Source of the DNA: Solidesulfovibrio magneticus RS-1
GTDB taxonomy: Bacteria > Desulfobacterota > Desulfovibrionia > Desulfovibrionales > Desulfovibrionaceae
Direction of reading: 5' to 3'
DNA: 64,000 nucleotides
Assembly: GCF_000010665.1 (NCBI RefSeq)
Contig: NC_012796.1
Location: forward strand, 4,736,001 to 4,800,000
A model generated the notes under the pieces. The model saw nothing but the letters and a program-made list of their open reading frames with translations, had not been told where the DNA came from and searched no databases. Below, piece by piece: positions 56,842 through 64,000 of the stretch (position 1 is its first letter; each line of letters begins with the position of its first letter). The position numbers and the translations under genes are program-made.

Positions 56842-59499
56842 GTGTTCGGCAAACTCGCGCGCGCGGTCAAGGGACTTTTCTGCGACACCCAGTCGGAGTC
56901 GGCCCAAGGCCTGACCGAAGAGCAGATCCAGACCGAATTCAAGAAGCGCTACCACCATTTCAAGCTGCTGCTCACGGCCAACAAAAAGGCCCTGGAGCTG
57001 ATGACCGAAATGGAAGAGGCCCTAAACGGCCGGCGCACCTTCGGCATGGCCTTTATCCGCGCCCATTCCACCGGCGTGTCCGTCAACGTCTACAAGATCG
57101 TCGAGCACTTAAACGCCATCGCGCCCGGCAAGTATGCCGAACTGTATAACCGCATCAAGGACATCCAGCGCCGCATCGGCGAATGCCTGGCCAGCTCATG
57201 CACCCTGGAGACCGCGCCGGATCTGGTCATTCCCCTGGATCAGGCCGGCCGCGACCAGGCCGATCTGGTGGGCGGCAAAATGGCCGGGCTGGGCGAAATC
57301 GTGCGCCGCACAGGCCTGCCCGTGCCGCCGGGATTTGCCGTCACCGCCCGGGCCTACCATCGCCTCATCGAACACAACGACCTCAAGGACGAAATTTATC
57401 GACTGCTCCAGACCGCCGGCCCCGACGACCAGCGCAATCTGCTCATTTTAAGCTCCCAGATCCGCAACAAGATCACCGAGGCCGAGCTGCCTTCCGACGT
57501 GTCCAAGGCTATCCTGGGGGCCTACGAGACGCTTTGCCGCCGGCTCGGGCGCGAAGCGTCGGTGTCGCTTCGCAGTTCGGCCCTGGGCGAGGACGAGGCC
57601 GGCCAAACCTTCGCCGGCCAGTTCTCTTCCAAGCTCAACGTCGGCCCCGAGGACATCCTCCAGTCCTACAAGGAGATCATCGCCAGCAAGTACAGTCCCC
57701 AAGCCATGACCTACCGCCTCAACCGGGGCATCCCCGACGAGGACGTGGCCATGTGTGTGGGGGTGATGGCCATGGTGGACGCCGTGGCCGGCGGGGTCAT
57801 CTATTCCCGCAATCCCCTGGACATCCGCGACGACTCCATCCACATCCACAGCGCCTTTGGCCTGCCCAAGTCCGTGGTGGACGGGTCGGTTGGCACCGAC
57901 GAATTCGTCTTCGAGCGCGAGCGCCCTCCCCGGCTCACGGCCCGCCACATCCGGGAAAAGGACCAGGCCTTCCTGTGCCTGCCCGGCGAAGGCGTGTGCC
58001 GCGCCGAGACCTCGGGCGAACGGGCGCTGGCCCCGAGCATCACCGACGAACAGGCCCTGGCCCTGGCCGAGGCCACCGTCACCCTGGAGGCCATGTACGG
58101 CGCGCCGGTGGACGTGGAGTGGGCCATCGACGCCTCCGGGGGCTTGCAATTCCTGCAATGCCGGGAGCTGGTGCAGCTGCCGAGCCAGACCGGGGGGGGA
58201 AGCGACCGGGTTTACGGCACGCCGCTTGTCTCCGGCGGCGTGACGGCCAGCCCAGGAGCGGGCTTTGGGCCGGTCTTCGTGGTGCGCCGCGAGGCCGATC
58301 TGCTGCAATTTCCGCGCGGAGCGGTGCTGGTGGCCGTGGAAGCCCCGCCGCGCTACGCCTCCATCATCGACCGGGCGGCGGCCATCGTCACGGAAAAGGG
58401 CGGCGCGGCCGGCCATCTGGCCAACGTGGCCCGGGAATTTCGCGTGCCCTCCATCATGGGCCTGGCCGGGGCCACGCATCTGCTCTCCCCGGGGACCGAG
58501 GTCACCGTGGACGCCGACGGCCGGGCCGTCTATCCGGGCCGCCTGGAAGAGCTTTTGGCCGAAGCCGAGGCCCAGCGCCAGCCCGCGCCCGAACGCGTCA
58601 CCCCCATGCACGCCATCCTGCGCCGGGTCATGGACCAGATCACGCCCCTGTCGCTCATTGACCCCAACGCCCCGGAGTTCGCCCCGGAAAACTGCAAGAC
58701 GCTCCACGACGTGACCCGCTTTTGCCACGAGAAATCCGTCACCGAGATGTTCAATTTCGGGCAGGAGTTCCACTTCTCCAAACGGGCGGCCAAGCAGCTC
58801 AAGTACAAGGGCACGGCCATGAAGTGGTGGTTCATCAACCTCGACGACGGCTTTGTCGGCGATGTGCCCGGCAAGTACGTCAAGCTGGAGGAAATCTGTT
58901 CCATTCCGGTGGGGGCCTTGTGGGACGGCATCATCGCCATCCCCTGGCAGGGGCCGCCGCCCGTGGACGGCCGGGGGCTCATGTCCATCATTGTCCAGGC
59001 CTCCACCAACCCGCATCTGGAGGCCGCCTCCCATTCGTCCTTCGCCGAGCGCAACTATTTCATGGTCTCCCGCAATTACATGTGCCTAAGCTCCCGCTTC
59101 GGGTTCCACTTCTGCACCGTGGAGACCATGGTCGGCGACCGGCCGTCCGAAAATTACGTGAGCTTCCAGTTCAAGGGCGGCGCGGCCGAGTATTCCCGGC
59201 GTCGCCGCCGAGCCCAGTTCGTGGGCGAGATATTGGAGCTTCAGGGCTTTGTGGTGGAGGTCAACGAAGACGCTTCATTTGCCCGCATCAACGGCGGCCC
59301 GGAGGAAGAAATGCTGCGCGGGCTGACCGTCATCGGCTACATGCTCATGCACACCCGCCAGCTCGACATGATCATGCACAACGAGCCGCTGGTGCAAAGC
59401 TACAAGCAAAAAATCCTCGACGATCTGGTCAAGGTGGTGGGCCAACCCCTGCATGTGCCGCCGCCCTGCCCGGCTCCGGCAGCGGAAACGACCGCATAA
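56842..59499 (+). CDS. PEP-synthase-like protein: ATP-grasp and phosphohistidine domains, no PEP barrel
   Basis: GTG at 56842 gives 885 residues. Residues about 15-110 are helical. Residues about 125-430 are the pyruvate-phosphate dikinase N-terminal (ATP-grasp) domain (VGGKMAGLGEIVRRTGLPVP, then VSLRSSALGEDEAGQTFAGQ). Residues about 450-580 hold the mobile phosphohistidine domain, with the His in TEKGGAAGHLANVAREFRVP. The PEP-binding TIM barrel of PEP synthase is absent and a distinct domain follows (residues 620-885; KYKGTAMKWWFINLDDGFVG). It may phosphorylate something other than pyruvate. Confidence 0.85.
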   Translation: MFGKLARAVKGLFCDTQSESAQGLTEEQIQTEFKKRYHHFKLLLTANKKALELMTEMEEALNGRRTFGMAFIRAHSTGVSVNVYKIVEHLNAIAPGKYAELYNRIKDIQRRIGECLASSCTLETAPDLVIPLDQAGRDQADLVGGKMAGLGEIVRRTGLPVPPGFAVTARAYHRLIEHNDLKDEIYRLLQTAGPDDQRNLLILSSQIRNKITEAELPSDVSKAILGAYETLCRRLGREASVSLRSSALGEDEAGQTFAGQFSSKLNVGPEDILQSYKEIIASKYSPQAMTYRLNRGIPDEDVAMCVGVMAMVDAVAGGVIYSRNPLDIRDDSIHIHSAFGLPKSVVDGSVGTDEFVFERERPPRLTARHIREKDQAFLCLPGEGVCRAETSGERALAPSITDEQALALAEATVTLEAMYGAPVDVEWAIDASGGLQFLQCRELVQLPSQTGGGSDRVYGTPLVSGGVTASPGAGFGPVFVVRREADLLQFPRGAVLVAVEAPPRYASIIDRAAAIVTEKGGAAGHLANVAREFRVPSIMGLAGATHLLSPGTEVTVDADGRAVYPGRLEELLAEAEAQRQPAPERVTPMHAILRRVMDQITPLSLIDPNAPEFAPENCKTLHDVTRFCHEKSVTEMFNFGQEFHFSKRAAKQLKYKGTAMKWWFINLDDGFVGDVPGKYVKLEEICSIPVGALWDGIIAIPWQGPPPVDGRGLMSIIVQASTNPHLEAASHSSFAERNYFMVSRNYMCLSSRFGFHFCTVETMVGDRPSENYVSFQFKGGAAEYSRRRRRAQFVGEILELQGFVVEVNEDASFARINGGPEEEMLRGLTVIGYMLMHTRQLDMIMHNEPLVQSYKQKILDDLVKVVGQPLHVPPPCPAPAAETTA

Positions 59500-60598
59500 A
59501 CCGCCGGTCGATCCCATCCTTGAGGACCATGGCCCAGCGCCCCTGGGCCACAAGCCTCCCCTTGCGCAAGATCGCCCTCCCGTCGCCGCAGTTGAGCAGG
59601 GACAGATAGTCCCGGCCGTCGCGGCAAAAGGGCGTCAGTTCCCGGCCGGTCAGGTAGGCCAGCAGATTGGCGGCCAGGACCGGGCCTTGGCGCACGGCAT
59701 AGACCCCGGCCCGAGGCAGCGGGCAGGGGGTGAAATCGATGCAGTCCCCGCCGCCGAAGAGTTCCGGGTAGAGCGGATGGTGGAGCCGGCGGGTGACGGC
59801 CAGCCCGCCGTCCGGCCCGCCGGCGGTCAGGCCGGCGGCCGCGAACAGCCCGGGCGGGCGCGTGCCCGTGGCGGCCAGGACCACGTCGCAGGCCCAGGAC
59901 ATGCCGTCGGTAAAAACGGCCCGCCCCTTCTTGAGGGCCTGCAGCCGGGCAGCGATGATCCGCCCGCCCCGCCGCCGGATCGAGGCCTCGGCCAGACGCC
60001 CGGCCCGGGCCGGCCAGCCCGGCAGCAGCCCGCGCGGCGCGGCCACGGCCAGATCCTCGCCGGGCCGGCCGCACTGGCGCAAGAGTTCCAGCAGGCCCGC
60101 CGCCACCTCGAAGCCGGCCGGCCCGCCGCCGGCCACCAGCACCCGCACGCGTTCGCCATCAGCCGCCCGGGCCAGGATGTCCTGGCGCGCCAGCAGCAGG
60201 TTTTCGATGGGCTTGACCGGGTAGACCACGGGCGCGGGGCCGCCGTCGGCGGCAAAATCCGGCAGCACCCGGCTACCCAGGCCAAAGCTCGCCGCGTCGT
60301 AGTCGAGGCGGTCGCCATCGGCCAGGAGCAGCCGCCGGGCGGCCGGCTCCACGGCCACGGCCAGACCGCGCCGAAAGACGCCGCCGCCGGCCTCGCACAG
60401 CGCGGCCACGGGAAAAGTCAGGTCGGCCAGACCGTAGCGGCCGGTCAGCAGTCCCGGCCCCATGCCGGAATAGGCCAGGGTCGGCCCCGGGGCCAGACAC
60501 ACCACCTCGACCCCGGCAGCCACGAATTCGGGTAGCCGGGCCAGCACGGGCAAGTGGGCGTGGCCGCCGCCGGCCAAAACGAGGCGTTTTCGGGCCAT
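59429..60598 (-). CDS. FAD-dependent NAD(P)-linked oxidoreductase (NDH-2/SelD-fused type)
   Basis: The 389-residue protein has an N-terminal FAD motif LVLAGGGHAHLPVLARLPEF, a second dinucleotide motif VLVAGGGPAGFEVAAGLLEL near residue 150, and ATGTRPPGLFAAAGL then ELFGGGDCIDF near 300. It belongs to the pyridine nucleotide-disulfide oxidoreductase class, closest to NDH-2-like and SelD-linked members. It ends inside the 3' end of the convergent PEP-synthase-like gene (71-nt overlap). Substrate unknown. Confidence 0.82.
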   Translation of the reverse strand: MARKRLVLAGGGHAHLPVLARLPEFVAAGVEVVCLAPGPTLAYSGMGPGLLTGRYGLADLTFPVAALCEAGGGVFRRGLAVAVEPAARRLLLADGDRLDYDAASFGLGSRVLPDFAADGGPAPVVYPVKPIENLLLARQDILARAADGERVRVLVAGGGPAGFEVAAGLLELLRQCGRPGEDLAVAAPRGLLPGWPARAGRLAEASIRRRGGRIIAARLQALKKGRAVFTDGMSWACDVVLAATGTRPPGLFAAAGLTAGGPDGGLAVTRRLHHPLYPELFGGGDCIDFTPCPLPRAGVYAVRQGPVLAANLLAYLTGRELTPFCRDGRDYLSLLNCGDGRAILRKGRLVAQGRWAMVLKDGIDRRFMRSFPLPEPGRAAAHAGVGPPP

Positions 60599-60642
60599 AC
60601 CCCCTTCTACCCCAAACCGGCCGGCGAGGAAACAGGGAGCCG

Positions 60643-60678
60643 AAAAAAAGCGCCCGACGCGTTGGCGTCGGGCGCTTT
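60643..60678 (-). terminator. Terminator of the Cache-HAMP-PAS kinase gene
   Basis: A perfect 14-bp stem (AAAGCGCCCGACGC and its complement) with a 4-nt loop is followed on the minus strand by TTTTTTT. It may also serve the adjacent oxidoreductase in the other sense. Confidence 0.85.
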
Positions 60679-60706
60679 CACGAACAAGGGGCGAAAAGAC
60701 GCGAAA

Positions 60707-62944
60707 TCAACCCTCCCCGGCGAGCTGGCTCCAGGGCAGCCGGAAGGGCAGAAGCAGCCACATGGTCGTTCCCTGCTCCGGCCGGCTTTCCACCGCGATT
60801 TCCCCGCCCATGGCCCGGGCCAGCCGGCAGGCGAAAGCCAGGCCGAGGCCGGCCCCCTGGAACTGCCGCGTATAGCTGGTTTCTCCTTGGAAGAACGGTT
60901 CGAAGATGCTGTCCAGACAGTCTTCCTCCATGCCGATGCCGGAATCGGCTATGGCAAAGACGACGCTGCGCCCCTTCGCCGTATCCCGTGGCGCACTAAA
61001 CACCGTGACCTGGACAAAACCCTCCAGGGTGAACTTCAAGGCGTTTTCGACGAGACAGCCGAGGATCTTGGCCACCTTGCCCTCGTCGCCGATGAGGTGG
61101 GCAGGAACGGCGGGATCAAGCTCCACGTCGAACTGCAGTCCCTTGTCAATGGCCATGGCAACATGGGCGTCCTTGACCTTGTTGAGCAGGCCGACGACGG
61201 AAAAGAGCCTGTTTTCAAGCTGCGGCCCGTTGGCTTCCAGGGTCGTATAATCAAGGATGGCGGTCAGGAGCTTGGACAATCTCGTGCAGGCGAATTTGGC
61301 GTTCTCGATATACAGCCGTTGCTCATCATCGAGGTCAGTGGACTGCATCAGGTGCAACATGCCGTTCACCCCGTTGATGGGCGTGCGGATCTCGTGGCTC
61401 ATGTTGTCCAGAAAGATCGACTTGGCCCTGTTGGCGGCTTCCGCCGCCTGGATGGCGTGGCGCAACGCTTCTTCCTCGCGCTTGCGCTGGGTGATGTCGA
61501 TCCAGCTGGACCGGACCATGGGTACGTTGTTTTTTGAGGGGAAACGGACGAGGCGCACTTCGCAGACCACATGCTGCCCCAGGGCGTTTATCAGCCAACG
61601 CTCGACAATAATGTCTTCGCCGGCCAGGGCCCTGTTCCAGTTTTCCCGGATGGACTCGGCCACAGGCTTCCCGTCGGGCTGCCTGGAGGCGTAGAATCGG
61701 TGCACCCCATGGCGGCGCAGTTCCTGCTCGGTGCAACCAAACAGCGCCTCGGCCCGGGCGTTGACCAGAACAATGGCTTCCCGCTCCACATCGGCCACGA
61801 CAATGGCTTCCGGGGCCTGCTCGACCAGGGTCCTGAAACGCGCTTCGGTTTCCCGCAAGGCCAGGATGCCCTCTTCCATGGCCTGGGCCATGGCGTCGAA
61901 GGCTTCGCCCACCAAGCCAATGTCGCCGTCCTTGGCGACAAGGCCGGTCCTTGCGGTCAACTGCCCGTCCTTGAAGGCCACGGCGGCTTCATAGATCTTG
62001 GAGCAATGCAGCGCGATCTTCATCTTGAGCAGCACCAGCGAGGCGATAAACGAGCACGCGATGACAAGCGCGCCCAGCACGATCCAGAGCTTGAGGGCGT
62101 CGAGGGAACGCTGGCGGGCGACTTCCGTGGGCACGCCAATGGCGATGAACAGATAGGGCTTGGTCGTTGTGCCCAGCGTCACGCCCTGGATGCTGTAGAT
62201 TCTGTCGATGCCGTCGATGTCTCGGGACGAAAACACGTGCCGGTTGCCCAAAAAGGCATCCCGCAACACGGTGTTGACCGAGCCGACCTGACGCGACTCG
62301 CCTCGGTCGTTGCTGGCAAGCAGCGTCCGAAAGGCATGGTCAAGCAGGATGATGCTCGAATCCTCGGGGAGCTTGGCCTGGGAAAAATAGCCGGCATAGT
62401 TGGAGAGCCGCACCACGGCGATCAGGATGGCGACGATGTCTCCCTGGCTGTCGGTGACGGGATAGGAAAAGGGCAGCACCGGCTCGAAAGTCAGCCGGCT
62501 GATGATGTATTCGCCAACAGAGAAACCCTTGGTCGCCAGAACATCGATCACATGTTTGCGGTCGGCGAGGGAGACGCCGCCGGCCGGGATCGGGGCCGCC
62601 GAGGCAAAAACCGTCCCATCGGGATAGACGGCGTGAAAATTGGCGTAATCATTGTAGACGGACTTGATGTTGCGAAACGTCTCCGACATAGCCCGGGCGT
62701 CCAGGCGCTTGAACTCCTCGGTGTTGGCCAGGGTGGAGAGCAGGATCTTGGCGTTCTGGGTGAGTTTTTCCTGAATGACGATGAGGCCGGACACGGCCCG
62801 GGTGGTTTCCAGCTCAATGGCGCTGCGCTCCCGGCCGTACTCGCTCCAGGCGACATAGGCAATGACGGCGACGAACGGCGAGGCGCAGACAAAAAATGCG
62901 ACAACAAATATCTTATAGAGCTGGATGCTGCTGTGCTTGTCCAT
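60707..62944 (-). CDS. Sensor histidine kinase (Cache-HAMP-PAS-HisKA-HATPase)
   Basis: The 745-residue protein has two membrane spans (about 9-32 and 290-315) around a double-Cache periplasmic sensor ([39 protein letters not shown]). HAMP and PAS domains follow ([20 protein letters not shown]), then HisKA with [18 protein letters not shown] and HATPase with [12 protein letters not shown] and [19 protein letters not shown]. No receiver domain is attached, and the receiver protein at 63155 is the likely partner. The ATG at 62944 has only GCGGGGCATCAACT upstream. Confidence 0.92.
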   Translation of the reverse strand: MDKHSSIQLYKIFVVAFFVCASPFVAVIAYVAWSEYGRERSAIELETTRAVSGLIVIQEKLTQNAKILLSTLANTEEFKRLDARAMSETFRNIKSVYNDYANFHAVYPDGTVFASAAPIPAGGVSLADRKHVIDVLATKGFSVGEYIISRLTFEPVLPFSYPVTDSQGDIVAILIAVVRLSNYAGYFSQAKLPEDSSIILLDHAFRTLLASNDRGESRQVGSVNTVLRDAFLGNRHVFSSRDIDGIDRIYSIQGVTLGTTTKPYLFIAIGVPTEVARQRSLDALKLWIVLGALVIACSFIASLVLLKMKIALHCSKIYEAAVAFKDGQLTARTGLVAKDGDIGLVGEAFDAMAQAMEEGILALRETEARFRTLVEQAPEAIVVADVEREAIVLVNARAEALFGCTEQELRRHGVHRFYASRQPDGKPVAESIRENWNRALAGEDIIVERWLINALGQHVVCEVRLVRFPSKNNVPMVRSSWIDITQRKREEEALRHAIQAAEAANRAKSIFLDNMSHEIRTPINGVNGMLHLMQSTDLDDEQRLYIENAKFACTRLSKLLTAILDYTTLEANGPQLENRLFSVVGLLNKVKDAHVAMAIDKGLQFDVELDPAVPAHLIGDEGKVAKILGCLVENALKFTLEGFVQVTVFSAPRDTAKGRSVVFAIADSGIGMEEDCLDSIFEPFFQGETSYTRQFQGAGLGLAFACRLARAMGGEIAVESRPEQGTTMWLLLPFRLPWSQLAGEG

Positions 62945-63154
62945 AGTTGATGCCCCGCAAGACCTTGCCAGATAAGGTTGGCGAAGTGTCGCAACAGGAT
63001 GCAAGCACGGTCCGCGACAGCAGGCGTATAATGACGCATGTGGCGATGAGCGGCAACGCGAGAAGGATTCCGCTACACTATTTGAGAAACGGCGGAGAAA
63101 GTCAACACCCGGACCGCAACCGGCGCCGGGTGTCGGGAGGGCTGACGACGGGAA

Positions 63155-63571
63155 TCAGGCTTCGCCGGCCTCGGGGGGCAGGCAGCCCAGGCGGCGCAGT
63201 TCGGCCAGGATGGAACCTTCATCCACGGGCTTTTGCAGAAAGGAGGTGGCCCCGCCCAGGTACATGGCGTTGTGGGTGTCCTCGCCGTCTTCCAGCACCG
63301 AGGTGATGACGATCTTGGCGCAGGCCTCGGGGACGACGCCGCAATCTTTTTCGATCTCGCGAATTTCCTTGAGCGCCCGCGGTCCGTCGATGACCGGCAT
63401 GAGCAAATCCATGAAGACCAGGCCATAGGGATCGCCGGCTTCCAGGGCCTTCTGGAAGGCCATGACCGCGTCCTCGCCGTTCACGGCGGCGTCGCACCGG
63501 GCGTAAGGGTGCAGGATGTATTCGAGAAAGCTGCGGCTGTAAAAATCGTCGTCGACTATAAGCGCCCTCAT
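63155..63571 (-). CDS. Stand-alone response-regulator receiver protein (CheY-like)
   Basis: The 138-residue protein is a single receiver domain. Acidic residues are in IVDDDFYSR, the phosphoacceptor Asp is in LVFMDLLMPVIDG, and the Lys is in FLQKPVDEG. It has no output domain. It is transcribed toward the sensor kinase gene on the same strand, and lies 211 nt upstream of it, so the two probably form a pair. GGAGGCATC precedes the ATG. Confidence 0.92.
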   Translation of the reverse strand: MRALIVDDDFYSRSFLEYILHPYARCDAAVNGEDAVMAFQKALEAGDPYGLVFMDLLMPVIDGPRALKEIREIEKDCGVVPEACAKIVITSVLEDGEDTHNAMYLGGATSFLQKPVDEGSILAELRRLGCLPPEAGEA

Positions 63572-63667
63572 GATGCCTCCGGGGGGGTGCGTGCGCGGCC
63601 AGGGTTGAAGAGGGACGGCGTGTTTTTCTATCGGGGCCGCGCCGTGGCTGTCAAGGCGATCTAAGGG

Positions 63668-64000
63668 CTAGTCGTTTTTGAGAATCGTCGCATAGTTGCC
63701 GGCGCAGTGGCAGTCGGTGTCATAGCGGCGCACATAATCCAGGCGGCTGCGCAGGCAGGCCAGCTGGCCGTCGCGAAATACGGCCCAGACCTTGCCGTAG
63801 CCGGCGCACAGGTAGCTCTCCGGCCCGATGACAGCCTGCTTGAGGGCGGCGGGGTTGCCCATGAGTTCCTTGACCTGAGCGATGGACATGCCCGGGGCCA
63901 GGCTGCGTTCGGCAAAGGCGGCGTCGCGGCGCATGTCGTCGGCCATCTCCCGGGCGGCGAAGGCGCGATCAGCGGCGAAAGGCACGGCGGCCATGCGGGC
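63668..64000 (-). CDS. Partial exported protein at the right edge (SmpA/OmlA-like segment)
   Basis: The frame is open to the window edge; an ATG at 63994 would give 108 residues, but the true start may be further upstream. VPFAADRAFAAREMADDM may follow a signal peptide. PGMSIAQVKELMGNPAALKQ resembles the SmpA/OmlA type repeat found in small envelope proteins, and the C-terminal part has a YLCAGYGKVWAVFRDGQLAC stretch and further cysteines. Function unknown. Confidence 0.6.
   Translation of the reverse strand, partial: ARMAAVPFAADRAFAAREMADDMRRDAAFAERSLAPGMSIAQVKELMGNPAALKQAVIGPESYLCAGYGKVWAVFRDGQLACLRSRLDYVRRYDTDCHCAGNYATILKND

Overview
The window looks like a high-GC chromosome of a sulfate-reducing deltaproteobacterium of the Desulfovibrio/Solidesulfovibrio type. 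This is inferred from gene content (split ATP synthase operon ending in rex, DUF4881 lipoprotein, TauE/UspA operon, membrane-bound sigma-54 activator, many sensor kinases), not from a database match. A mobile element of lower GC fills roughly the first 20 kb.

Positions 1-20,050 are an integrated element sitting at the 3' end of a tRNA-Glu gene. A tyrosine integrase (18818-19972) and an overlapping HTH gene lie at its right end. The left end is outside the window. Its minus-strand genes form a DNA replication and recombination module: SSB, a 37-residue peptide, a SWIM-finger protein, a Cas4/RecB-like nuclease, a UvrD-like helicase, a BglII-like protein and a DUF932 protein (606-6385). Next come a Prim-Pol/DUF927 protein preceded by an overlapping ribbon-helix-helix gene (6808-9595), a D5-type helicase (9792-11228) and a second primase-helicase that carries a TOTE-type archaeo-eukaryotic primase domain fused to DUF927 (13325-16126). 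Between them are a nested inverted repeat (6458-6706), a duplicated 21-bp upstream motif (9617 and 11539), a MucR/Ros-type regulator and an AT-rich cargo gene of unknown function (17602-18546).

From 20,053 to 29,830 the chromosome backbone holds tRNA-Glu, tRNA-Gln, a Rho_N-like protein, a DUF721 protein, metK, panC, an exported protein, truA, motE-like, fliJ, cobS and a SAM hydroxide adenosyltransferase. The gene-free stretch 28,481-29,412 has two arrays of about seven 22-bp hairpins in opposite orientation, with covarying stems, flanking two long palindromes.

From 30,000 to 45,000 there is the F0 part of ATP synthase (atpZ, atpI, atpB, atpE) followed by rex, with a Rex-like operator at the operon promoter. 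Then follow azlCD, a membrane sigma-54 activator divergent from a usp-tauE operon with a clear -24/-12 promoter, a Tat-exported Fe-type superoxide dismutase, an ECF sigma cluster flanked by two CpxP/Spy-like periplasmic proteins, and a class I fructose-bisphosphate aldolase.

From 45,000 to 64,000 are an exported beta-lactamase-fold hydrolase, an NlpC/P60 lipoprotein, a large hybrid histidine kinase, a zinc alcohol dehydrogenase, CBS, zinc-ribbon and STAS proteins, a PAS-GGDEF cyclase, a DASS-type transporter, a PEP-synthase-like protein lacking the PEP-binding barrel, an FAD oxidoreductase, a second sensor kinase with a stand-alone receiver protein, and a partial exported protein at the right edge.
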